A stretch of 64,000 bases of DNA from contig JAVJUA010000048.1 of assembly GCA_040219935.1 (NCBI GenBank), positions 186,001 through 250,000 on the forward strand, in the 5' to 3' direction. The notes beneath the pieces were generated by a model, which did no database searches, was not told the DNA's origin, and worked only from the letters and a program-made list of their open reading frames with translations. The translations under genes were made by a program, and so were the position numbers. Below, in pieces: positions 16,192-23,711 of the stretch; positions within the stretch are counted from its first letter, which is position 1; every line of letters begins with the position of its first letter. Source of the stretch: UBA7803 sp040219935 (lineage in GTDB: Bacteria; Pseudomonadota; Gammaproteobacteria; Pseudomonadales; Azotimanducaceae).

Positions 16192-18666
16192 ATGCGAGAC
16201 GCCCCGAGCCGGCTGCGCTGCGAGCATCTGCCCAACCCCGTGGGCCTGGAGGAGACGCGGCCGCGCCTGTCCTGGTGGCTCGATGACGCCCGGCCGGCCG
16301 AGCTGCAGACGGCCTATCATCTGCAGGCCGCCACCACGCTGGAAGGCCTGAAATCCGGCCGCGCCGACCGCTGGGACAGCGGCTACGTGACCAGCACCCG
16401 CACGGTGGACGTGGTCTGGGGCGGAACGCCGCTGCGGTCCCGGGAGCGGGTCTGGTGGCGCGTGCGGGCCTATGACAGCGACGGGCTGCCGAGCCCATGG
16501 AGCGAACCGGCCTGCTTCGAGATGGGCCTGCTGTCACCGTCCGACTGGCGGGCGAGCTGGATTGCGGCACCTCTGGCCGGCAGCCCGATGACGCCGGTCC
16601 CGGTGCCGCTGCTGTGGCGGGATTTCCATCTCGACGCCGCGCCGTCCTGGGCGCGCCTGTACGTGTCGGTGCTGGGGGCGGCGCGCATCCACGTCAACGG
16701 CGTGCCGGTGAGCGACGCCGAGCCGGTGGGTCCGTGGGTCGATCTCAACCGCCAGGCCCCCTATCGCGTGCACGATGTGGCCCGCCTGCTGACGCCGGGC
16801 AGCAACCGCATAGCCGTGCTGCTGGCCGACGGTGACTACTGCGGCCACTCCGCCGGCGGCGCGCGCCAGCGCCAGGGCCTGCGCCCGGCCCTGTGCGCCC
16901 AGCTCGAGGTGCGCGCCCGGACCGCGGAGGGAGAGACGGAGGCCGACGCGGGATCGCGCAGCGTGGTCAGCGACGGGCAGTGGCTCTGGCGCCCGTCCTG
17001 GGTGCTGCGCGCCGATCGCGACCGCGGCGAGGAGATCGACGGGCGGCAACTCATGCCCGACTGGGGCATGCCGGCCGAGGACGAACCCGGCGGCCCCGTG
17101 GTGGCGGCGGCGCAGGCGCCGCTGCGGCGATTCTGGGCTGGGTGGCCCGACGCCCGGCTGCTTGCCGAGCATACCCCTTCGACGCCATTGCCGGCCGCCG
17201 CAGAGCTGCGCCCGGGTCAGCCGCTGCGGGTCGGCTTTTCCAGGCTGCTGCTCGGCCGCGTGCGGGTCCGGCTGCGGGCGCCGGCGGGTACCGTGGTCGA
17301 GGTGCGCTACGGCAACGCCGAGACTGCGTCCGGTGCCGACCACTACACCGCGCGCGGGCAGGGCAGCGAATGGTTCGAGCCGGGCTTCTCGCTGCATGCG
17401 TTCCGCTGGGTGACCCTGAGCGCTGGCGAGTCCGGTTGCACGGTGGATGCGGTGCTGGCCCGCGAGATCGGGCTCGACGTGGCCGTCAACGGCCGAATCG
17501 ACTGTGATCAGCCCGAGCTGCAGCGTTGCTTCGACGCTGCCACGGCGTTGTACCGCATGGGTCTGGCGTTGGGCCCGGTGTCGGGCCTGGCGGCGCCGCT
17601 GCGCCGGGCCGAGGCCGCCGATCTGCACGCCCTGGTGTCCGGCGCTGCCGGCACCGTCGACGCCCACACCCTGTTCGCCCGCTGGTTGCGCGCCAGTGCC
17701 GTCGAGACGCTGCCCGGTATCGGGCTGCCGGCGCCAGCGCCGCCGCAGCCCCTGGATGCCACGGTGCCCGGGCTCTGGCACCTGTACCGCTGCGCCGGTG
17801 ACCGCCGGCTGCTGGAGCGGGCGCTGCCACGGGTGCGGCGCGAGTTGGAGACGTTCTCGCCAAGCCGCGCCACCGCGCTGGCCGACGAGGTCTGCGAGCA
17901 GGCCTGGTTCCTGTACCGCTGCATGCTGGCAGCGCGCATGGCGGGCGTGCTCGGACGTCAGCGCGAGCTCGAACGCTTCGAGGAGCTCGGCGAGGCGGCG
18001 CGGCTGGCGTTCCGTGCCCGCTACGTGACCGCCCGGGGCCTGCTGGCCGCCGACGATGCCCTGGGCTATCTGCTGGCGCTGGTCCTGGGCGTGCTGGAGG
18101 GCGAGGAGCGCGCTGCCGCCGTGGAGCGGCTGGCCGGTCAGCTCGCCGCCGCCGGCTATGTTCCGCGCCTGCATCCCCGTCACCATGGGCTGCTGCTGGA
18201 GGTGCTGACCCTGGAGGGGCGCGCCGATCTCGCCTGCCGCGTGCTGCTGACGGCGCCGCCACCGGAGACCCTGGCGGCCGGCTGCGTGGCCGGCTGGCTG
18301 CAGCGGTTCGTGCTGGGGCTCGACCTCGATCCCGATCTGTCGGTGGAGCACAACGCCTACCGACGCGTGCTGGTGCAGCCGCGGCTGCTGCCGACGTTGC
18401 CCGACGTCGCGCCGCTGCGACGCATGACCGGTCACCTCGACACCGTGCACGGGCGCTACACCGTAGCCTGGCAACTCGCCGACGGCCAGTTCCGGCTGAG
18501 CGTGGTCGTGCCGGCCAATTGCCAGGCCCGAGCCCGACTGCCGGATGGTGCGGAGTCGATGCTCGGGCCCGGCGAGCACCACCTGGCCGTGGCCTGGCCG
18601 CCGTCGGTCGAGGCGGACGGTCAAATCCAGGCGGCGCTGCCGCGCGACGGCGTCCGGGCCGGCTGA
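16192..18666 (+). CDS. GH78 alpha-L-rhamnosidase-like protein, catalytic motifs degenerate
   Basis: An 824-residue protein with the GH78 layout. There is an N-terminal Ig-like domain ('NPVGLEETRPRLSWWLDDAR', 'VWWRVRAYDSDGLPSPWSEP'), jelly-roll domains ('LYVSVLGAARIHVNGVPVSD', 'LARTYAML'-type motifs absent), an (alpha/alpha)6 part from about residue 430, and a C-terminal beta domain. The family's conserved acid-rich motif (normally DCPQRDERLGWTGD) is replaced near residues 462-480 by 'SGLAAPLRRAEAADLHAL'. The later GATTLWERW motif is also absent near residue 700. Catalysis is therefore doubtful; a binding role is possible. It overlaps the nitrile hydratase beta start by 1 base (TGATG). Confidence 0.75.
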   Translation: MRDAPSRLRCEHLPNPVGLEETRPRLSWWLDDARPAELQTAYHLQAATTLEGLKSGRADRWDSGYVTSTRTVDVVWGGTPLRSRERVWWRVRAYDSDGLPSPWSEPACFEMGLLSPSDWRASWIAAPLAGSPMTPVPVPLLWRDFHLDAAPSWARLYVSVLGAARIHVNGVPVSDAEPVGPWVDLNRQAPYRVHDVARLLTPGSNRIAVLLADGDYCGHSAGGARQRQGLRPALCAQLEVRARTAEGETEADAGSRSVVSDGQWLWRPSWVLRADRDRGEEIDGRQLMPDWGMPAEDEPGGPVVAAAQAPLRRFWAGWPDARLLAEHTPSTPLPAAAELRPGQPLRVGFSRLLLGRVRVRLRAPAGTVVEVRYGNAETASGADHYTARGQGSEWFEPGFSLHAFRWVTLSAGESGCTVDAVLAREIGLDVAVNGRIDCDQPELQRCFDAATALYRMGLALGPVSGLAAPLRRAEAADLHALVSGAAGTVDAHTLFARWLRASAVETLPGIGLPAPAPPQPLDATVPGLWHLYRCAGDRRLLERALPRVRRELETFSPSRATALADEVCEQAWFLYRCMLAARMAGVLGRQRELERFEELGEAARLAFRARYVTARGLLAADDALGYLLALVLGVLEGEERAAAVERLAGQLAAAGYVPRLHPRHHGLLLEVLTLEGRADLACRVLLTAPPPETLAAGCVAGWLQRFVLGLDLDPDLSVEHNAYRRVLVQPRLLPTLPDVAPLRRMTGHLDTVHGRYTVAWQLADGQFRLSVVVPANCQARARLPDGAESMLGPGEHHLAVAWPPSVEADGQIQAALPRDGVRAG

Positions 18667-19340
18667 TGGATGGCGTGCACGACCTCGGCGGCCGCTACGG
18701 CTTTGGTGCCGTGGCGCCGGAGGCCGACGAGCCGGTGTTCCACGAGCGTTGGGAAGCCCGGGTGTTCGCGGCCGTGGCAGCCGCCGGTGCCGGTGGCTTG
18801 ACCGCCAACACGGATCAGTTCCGCCATGCCATCGAGCGTATCGACCCGGTCGCCTACCTGACGCACGGCTACTATGGCCGCTGGCTGGCCGGGCTCGAGA
18901 CGCTGCTGCTGGAGTCGGGATGGCTGGATGAGGGCGAGTGGCGGCGGCGGCTGGCCGAGCGCGGCGTGGAGTACGGCCGGCCGCCGGCCGCACGACCGTC
19001 GGCGCGGCCGGACCGGGTGGCGCCGGACCATGGCGGGTCGAGCGCCCGGCGGCCGCTGGACGTCGCGCCGCGGTTCCGGGTCGGGGATCGGGTTCGAACC
19101 CGGTCGCTGCCGTCGCCCGGCCACACACGGCTGCCGGCCTACGCCCGCGGCCGCGAAGGTGAGGTGGTGAGCCACCACGGCGGCTGGGTGTATCCGGATG
19201 CGCACGCGCACGGCCGTGGCGACTGCCCGCAGCATCTGTACACGGTGGCCTTTCGCGGCGAGACGCTGTGGGGCGAGGCGGCGGAGCCGGGCACGCGGCT
19301 GCACCTGGATCTGTTCGAACCCTATCTGGAGTCAGCATGA
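18666..19340 (+). CDS. Nitrile hydratase subunit beta
   Basis: A 224-residue beta subunit. It begins with the diagnostic 'MDGVHDLGGRYGFGAV' and has 'DPVAYLTHGYYGRWLAGLET' in the helical N-terminal domain. The C-terminal SH3-like domain includes 'RFRVGDRVRTRSLPSPGHTR', 'YARGREGEVVSHHGGWVYPD' and 'LYTVAFRGETLWGE'. Together with the alpha subunit it converts nitriles to amides. Beta preceding alpha is the order usual for cobalt-type enzymes. ATG overlaps the previous stop and its own stop overlaps the alpha ATG (ATGA), favouring equal synthesis of the two subunits. Confidence 0.93.
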   Translation: MDGVHDLGGRYGFGAVAPEADEPVFHERWEARVFAAVAAAGAGGLTANTDQFRHAIERIDPVAYLTHGYYGRWLAGLETLLLESGWLDEGEWRRRLAERGVEYGRPPAARPSARPDRVAPDHGGSSARRPLDVAPRFRVGDRVRTRSLPSPGHTRLPAYARGREGEVVSHHGGWVYPDAHAHGRGDCPQHLYTVAFRGETLWGEAAEPGTRLHLDLFEPYLESA

Positions 19341-19909
19341 GCGATCACGATCATCGCGCCATCCGCGCCGAGGCCCTGGAGGCGTTGCTCGCCGAACGCG
19401 GGCTGCTCACCGCGGACGCCGTCGACCGGGTCATCGAAACCTACAACGAACGGGTGGGACCCATGAACGGTGCCCGCGTCGTTGCCCGCGCCTGGACCGA
19501 CCCGGCGTTCCGGTCGCGCCTGCTGGCCGACGGGTCGGCAGCCATCAGGGAGTTCGCCTTTCCGGACGTTCAGACCGACAAGCTGGTGGTGGTGGAGAAC
19601 ACCGATCGGGTGCACAACGTGGTGGTCTGCACCCTGTGCTCGTGCTACCCGTGGGCCGTGCTGGGTCTGCCGCCGCGCTGGTACAAGGATCCGGCGTATC
19701 GCTCCCGGGTGGTGCGCGAGCCGCGCCGGGTGCTCGCCGAGTTCGGTGTCAGCCTCGAGGCCGATGTCGAGGTGCGGGTGTGGGACTCCAGCGCCGAAGT
19801 GCGCTATCTGGTGCTGCCGCAGCGGCCGGACGGCACTGCGGGTCTGGACGAACAAGCGCTGGCGGCCCGGGTGACCCGCGACGCCATGATCGGTGTGGCC
19901 CGGCTGTGA
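19337..19909 (+). CDS. Nitrile hydratase subunit alpha (cobalt type)
   Basis: The 190-residue catalytic subunit. The metal site 'VCTLCSCYPW' (Cys98, Cys101, Cys103, with Ser102) is the CTLCSC form typical of low-spin Co(III) enzymes; iron enzymes have CSLCSC. Two of the cysteines are normally oxidised to sulfinic and sulfenic acid. Residues just upstream, 'KLVVVENTDRVHNVVV', are also family-typical. The closely related thiocyanate hydrolase gamma subunit shares this motif, but the single-chain beta partner here favours nitrile hydratase. Start ATG overlaps the beta stop, and the stop overlaps the accessory gene GTG. Confidence 0.93.
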   Translation: MSDHDHRAIRAEALEALLAERGLLTADAVDRVIETYNERVGPMNGARVVARAWTDPAFRSRLLADGSAAIREFAFPDVQTDKLVVVENTDRVHNVVVCTLCSCYPWAVLGLPPRWYKDPAYRSRVVREPRRVLAEFGVSLEADVEVRVWDSSAEVRYLVLPQRPDGTAGLDEQALAARVTRDAMIGVARL

Positions 19910-20274
19910 GCGAGCCGCTGCAGGGCGCTCTGGCGCCGCCCATGGTCAACGGCGAGGCGGTGTTCGAGGCGCCCTGGCAGGGGCGCGTGCTCGGCATGGC
20001 GCATGCGCTGGCCGCGGCCGGCGTGTTCGAGTGGGACGAGTTCCGCGACTGTCTGATCGAAGCCCTGGCGCAATGGGATCGCGAGGGCGAAGGCGCGTTC
20101 GAGTACTACGATCACTTCCAGCGGGCGCTGGAGACCCTGCTCAGCCGCCGTGGCCTGGTGCCGGCGGACGCGCTGGGCGCGCGGGCGTCTGCTCTGGCAT
20201 CCCGGCCTCATGGTCACGATCACAATCACGATCACGATCACCCGCCTGCCGATCGAGATAGTCCCGTACGCTGA
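19906..20274 (+). CDS. Nitrile hydratase accessory protein with His-rich tail
   Basis: A 122-residue homologue of the nitrile hydratase activator (p14K/NhlE type). Such proteins resemble the N-terminal domain of the beta subunit and deliver cobalt by swapping alpha subunits. Visible features are 'GEAVFEAPWQGRVLGMAHAL' and 'FEYYDHFQRALETLLSRRGL'. The C-terminus has six His at alternating positions 102-112 ('PHGHDHNHDHDH'), probably a cobalt-binding tail. GTG overlaps the alpha stop. Its last 134 bases overlap the convergent mnmH gene, so the His codons are antisense to mnmH codons. Confidence 0.87.
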   Translation: MSEPLQGALAPPMVNGEAVFEAPWQGRVLGMAHALAAAGVFEWDEFRDCLIEALAQWDREGEGAFEYYDHFQRALETLLSRRGLVPADALGARASALASRPHGHDHNHDHDHPPADRDSPVR

Positions 20275-21274
20275 CCGCGTCGCCGCGTACGGCGATGCGC
20301 GTCTGCTTGGCGGCGAGCTGATGGTCGTACATCGGGTCGTAGTACCACTCGAGCATGCGCGCCACCCACGGGCCGTGATCGCCGCTCGCGAAGGCGCGGT
20401 CGAGTTCGGTCTGCACGGCCTGGCGCCGGGCGCCGCCGAGGCGCCGCTCGATGCGCCGCAGGGCATCGCTGTAGCGGGCGTACAGGGCCGCCGGGGGCAC
20501 GCCCTGGGCCAGCGGCTCGTCCACGTACTCACGGACGATGTTCGCCACCCGCTCCGCCAGGGGTACCTCGAGCAGGGCGACCGGCACGGTCTGCATGTGC
20601 GCGTGCCAGGACTCCGGCAGCGCCAGGCGACCGATGGTGCGGCTCTCGTCCTCCACCACCAGGCTGTCCTGCCGGTGCTGCAGCCAGGCGACGGCGAGCG
20701 CGTTCTCGAACGTTACCGGCGCTGGCTGCGGCGTTTGCCGGGCGCCGAACGCCGACCCGCGATGTCGGGCCAGGCCCTCCAGATCGATGGCACCCGGCAG
20801 CGTCTGCAGCAGCTCGGTCTTGCCGGATCCGGTGCGCCCCCCGAGCACCAGCCAGCGCTTCTGGCGTGGGGCTTCGTCCAGCACGTCGAGGCAGATCTGC
20901 CGCAGCGCCTTGAAGCCGCCGGGCACCCGCGGCACGTCGGTGCCCAGCTCGCGCAGCCAGGCCTGGGCGATGGCCGAGCGCTGGCCACCCCGCCAGCAGG
21001 TGAGCCAGGCATCGGGATGGTCGCGTAGAAACACCAGCCACGCCCGCTCCCGCGCCTGCCGGACGGCGCCGCTCACCAGGCGATGGCCGAGGGCGAGCGC
21101 GGCGTCGGCGCCCTCGCGTTTGTAGGTGATGCCGACCTGGCGGCGCTCGTCGTCATCCAGCAGCGGCACGTTGACCGCCCCGGGCAAGGCGCCGCGAGCG
21201 AACTCGGCGGGTGCTCTGACGTCCAGCAGGGGCGTTGCCGCTGCCAGCAGCCGCCGCAGGGCGTCGTCGGTCAC
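20141..21274 (-). CDS. mnmH: tRNA 2-selenouridine/geranyl-2-thiouridine synthase
   Basis: Modifies the wobble 2-thiouridine of tRNAs to geranylated and then selenated forms. The 377-residue protein has an N-terminal rhodanese domain with catalytic Cys93 in 'LTCWRGGQRS' and a P-loop 'GRTGSGKT' at about 146-153. Conserved blocks 'GLARHRGSAFG' and 'WYYDPMYDHQ' follow. The family normally ends near 'VRDYLD'; here a further tail of about 35 residues, rich in Arg and Asp, runs antisense through the nitrile hydratase accessory gene. GTG start overlaps the upstream lipoprotein stop (GTGA). No selD is in the window. Confidence 0.9.
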   Translation of the reverse strand: MTDDALRRLLAAATPLLDVRAPAEFARGALPGAVNVPLLDDDERRQVGITYKREGADAALALGHRLVSGAVRQARERAWLVFLRDHPDAWLTCWRGGQRSAIAQAWLRELGTDVPRVPGGFKALRQICLDVLDEAPRQKRWLVLGGRTGSGKTELLQTLPGAIDLEGLARHRGSAFGARQTPQPAPVTFENALAVAWLQHRQDSLVVEDESRTIGRLALPESWHAHMQTVPVALLEVPLAERVANIVREYVDEPLAQGVPPAALYARYSDALRRIERRLGGARRQAVQTELDRAFASGDHGPWVARMLEWYYDPMYDHQLAAKQTRIAVRGDAVSVRDYLDRQAGDRDRDCDRDHEAGMPEQTPARPARPPAPGHGG

Positions 21275-22929
21275 GGCACGTCTTCGGACAGCGTGCGGCC
21301 GGCCTGGAACTCGCCGAGGTGCTTCTGCAGGATGTCGAGCACCTCGTCGTAGTCGGCGGCCTGGGCCACGTTCACGGCCTCTTCCTGCAGGGTCACGGCG
21401 CGCTCGAAGTCGCCGGTGGCGGCGTAGGTGGCCGCCCAGGTGTCCAGGTACTCGGGCCGCTGCCGGGCCGCCTCGTTGGCGGTCATCATCCGGTCCATGA
21501 TGTCGCGGGCGTAGCGGGCGCGCCGCAGCGCGTCCCGACTGCTGACGGTCAAGGTCCATGCCACCTCGTTGACGATGCTGGCGTCTTCCGGCGCCGCCTT
21601 CACGGCCTCCTTGAACCAGCGCACCGCACGCCGCGTGCTGACGCGGGTGCCGATGCCGCGGGCGTGCAGGTTGCCGAGCAGCAGCATCGACTCGGCGTCG
21701 CCCGCCTCCGCCTGCTCGGTGAGCCAGGCGACCGCTCTCGGGTCGGCAGCCTGACCCGCATCGCGGTCGAGCAGGAAGCGTGCGTAGCTGCGGCGGGCGA
21801 ACTCGTTGCCCTGATCGGCGGCCCGGGCGTAGTAGTCGCGGGCCGCGGCGAGGTCCTTGTCCACCACCTCGCCGGTGTAGTGCAGGTGCGCGAGAAACAG
21901 GCCGGCGTCGCCGTGCCCCAGGGCGTCGGCCTGCTTGAGCAGCGGCACGCCGGAGACCTTGTTCTCGTCGCCGTAGTGGCCGTTCAGGTACAGCACGCCC
22001 AGCGCGTACATGGCGTCGGCCGAACCCAGGGCGATGGCGTGCAGGTAGTTCTCCATCACCTGGTCCATGGCCTGCTCCCGCAGCGCATCGTCGCTGGCGG
22101 TGCGGGCCTGCTCCCAGTAGATGCGGGCCAGCAGGGAGTTGGCCAGCAGGTTGCCGGTGCGTGACGCGGCGCGCAGCCAGTTGGCGGCGTCGTCCAGGCG
22201 GTTCTGGGTGGCGAGAAAGGCACCGATGGCGGCCTGGGCGGCGGTGTCGTTCTGCTTGGCCAGGAAGCCGATCAGCGTGAACGGCGTGAACTCGTGGTCT
22301 CCGGGCGGCTCACCGGCGTCGCTTTCGGGCGCGAACTCGGTACGCATGCTCTCGAACAGGCCCGACAGGTCGAAGTGCAGGGCGGTCAGCGCGCCTTCCG
22401 GCTGGCGGACCTGCAGCAGCAGCGAGAACGGCGCCACGTCGTTCGACTGATAGATGGAGCCCACCACGTCGCCGCCGCGGCTGGCAGCGAACATCTGTGC
22501 CTCCACGGGCGTCACGGCGGGCAGCGGCCGGTCGGCACTGCCGTCGCCATTGCTGGTCATGTCGTCGGCGATTCGCTGCACCCATGCATCGTGCAGCTCG
22601 GCGGCGTCTTCGGTGGCTACGTGATGGTAGAACCGGGCCAGCACGTAGTGACCGGTGAGGCTGCCGTAGTAGGTGTCGAGAATGGCCGTTCCGATCGAAC
22701 CGAGCTTGAGCGGTTCGTCCTCGATGATCGCCAGGGCCTGCTGCTCGAGATCGGAGAGCCGTTCCATGCGCGCCGGCAGGTCGCCGGCGTCGAGGAATGC
22801 CTCGCGCAGCTCGCCGGGCGTCACCTCGACCCCGCTGTCGAGACGCTCGGTGAGCACCCGGTAGTCGGGTGGCGCGGTCTGGCAGCCCACCACGAATAGG
22901 GCGGCGAGCATCGTCGTCAGCAATCGCAT
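21271..22929 (-). CDS. Sel1/TPR-repeat lipoprotein
   Basis: A 552-residue protein with a lipoprotein signal ('LAALFVVGCQ', Cys16). A unique domain of about 200 residues comes first, then Sel1-like repeats from about 230 to 420, for example 'YALGVLYLNGHYGDENKVSG', 'GLFLAHLHYTGEVVDKDLAA' and 'LLLGNLHARGIGTRVSTRRA'. A TPR-like end, 'DTWAATYAATGDFERAVTLQ', closes it. Probably an envelope scaffold; no specific function is recognised. It precedes mnmH with a 4-base overlap, but the functional link is unclear. Divergent from msrA. Confidence 0.8.
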   Translation of the reverse strand: MRLLTTMLAALFVVGCQTAPPDYRVLTERLDSGVEVTPGELREAFLDAGDLPARMERLSDLEQQALAIIEDEPLKLGSIGTAILDTYYGSLTGHYVLARFYHHVATEDAAELHDAWVQRIADDMTSNGDGSADRPLPAVTPVEAQMFAASRGGDVVGSIYQSNDVAPFSLLLQVRQPEGALTALHFDLSGLFESMRTEFAPESDAGEPPGDHEFTPFTLIGFLAKQNDTAAQAAIGAFLATQNRLDDAANWLRAASRTGNLLANSLLARIYWEQARTASDDALREQAMDQVMENYLHAIALGSADAMYALGVLYLNGHYGDENKVSGVPLLKQADALGHGDAGLFLAHLHYTGEVVDKDLAAARDYYARAADQGNEFARRSYARFLLDRDAGQAADPRAVAWLTEQAEAGDAESMLLLGNLHARGIGTRVSTRRAVRWFKEAVKAAPEDASIVNEVAWTLTVSSRDALRRARYARDIMDRMMTANEAARQRPEYLDTWAATYAATGDFERAVTLQEEAVNVAQAADYDEVLDILQKHLGEFQAGRTLSEDVP

Positions 22930-22946
22930 AGCGGGCCTTATAGCAC

Positions 22947-22974
22947 TTGTATGGAAACCGGTGAAAGGTATGAT
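22947..22974 (+). promoter_or_regulatory. Candidate sigma-70 promoter for msrA
   Basis: TTGTAT at 22947-22952, a 16-base spacer, TATGAT at 22969-22974. Predicted transcription starts near 22981, which supports translation from the ATG at 23000 and rules out the in-frame ATG at 22961. Confidence 0.6.
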
Positions 22975-22999
22975 CGGGCCAAAACCTCAAGGTATAGAC

Positions 23000-23653
23000 A
23001 TGGGTCTCGAGCAAAAACTCCGTCTGCCCAGCGAGGCCGAAGCGCTGCCCGGCCGCAGCACCGCAATGCCGGTCGCGCCGACGCACTTCGTCACCGGGCT
23101 GCCGATCAAGCCGCCTTTCCCGGAGGGAACGCAGAAGGCCGTGTTTGCGCTGGGCTGCTTCTGGGGGGCAGAGCGGCGATTCTGGCAGACTGACGGCGTG
23201 ATCACCACGGCCGTCGGCTACAGCGGCGGCATCACGCCGAACCCCACCTATGACGAGGTCTGCTCCGGGCGCACGGGTCACTCCGAGGCCGTGCTGGTGG
23301 TGTTCGACCCGCGCGAGGTCACCTACGCAGAGCTGCTGAAGGTGTTCTGGGAGGCGCACAATCCCACCCAGGGAATGCGTCAGGGCAACGACGTGGGCAC
23401 GCAGTACCGGTCGGCCATCTACGCGGCGGACGATGCGCAGCTTGCGCTGGCCGAGCAGTCCCGCGAGCGCTATCAGCAGGCGCTGACCGCCGCGGGCTAC
23501 GGGGCGATCACCACCGAAGTCGAACCCCTGGGTCCGTTCTACTACGCCGAATCGTTCCATCAGCAGTATCTCGCCAAGGTGCCCGGCGGCTACTGCGGCC
23601 TCGGCGGTACGGGCGTCGGTTGCGACGTCGAGCCGCTGGTCAAGGCGAGCTGA
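23000..23653 (+). CDS. msrA: Peptide-methionine (S)-S-oxide reductase MsrA
   Basis: Repairs oxidised methionine (S-epimer) in proteins. The 217-residue protein has the catalytic 'ALGCFWGAERRFW' (Cys53), 'VGYSGGITPNPTYDEVCSG', 'GHSEAV', 'HNPTQGMRQGNDVGTQYRS' and a C-terminal 'GYCGLGGTGVGC' holding resolving cysteines. The N-terminal extension of about 45 residues before the catalytic strand matches the longer, E. coli-like MsrA. ATG at 23000 follows AAGG with 7 bases spacing and lies just after the promoter. msrB is not adjacent. Confidence 0.93.
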   Translation: MGLEQKLRLPSEAEALPGRSTAMPVAPTHFVTGLPIKPPFPEGTQKAVFALGCFWGAERRFWQTDGVITTAVGYSGGITPNPTYDEVCSGRTGHSEAVLVVFDPREVTYAELLKVFWEAHNPTQGMRQGNDVGTQYRSAIYAADDAQLALAEQSRERYQQALTAAGYGAITTEVEPLGPFYYAESFHQQYLAKVPGGYCGLGGTGVGCDVEPLVKAS

Positions 23654-23711
23654 TGCGGCAGCCGCTCGGCCGGGCCAGCCCCCGCCGCGACGCCGAGAAC
23701 GAGCCGACGCC

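Noticed and set aside
16534..19338. Long - strand frame opposite the GH78-like and nitrile hydratase beta genes
   Set aside because: Low-complexity Pro/Arg/His composition and no ribosome site; the + strand genes are clearly coding.
19630..19650. Iron-type nitrile hydratase or thiocyanate hydrolase
   Set aside because: The metal motif is CTLCSC (cobalt type), and the beta subunit is a single chain, unlike the split subunits of thiocyanate hydrolase.
20215..20245. Short tandem repeat as an independent repeat element or CRISPR unit
   Set aside because: The CACGAT hexamers are coding (His-Asp) in one gene and in the opposite gene, with no spacers or repeat array.
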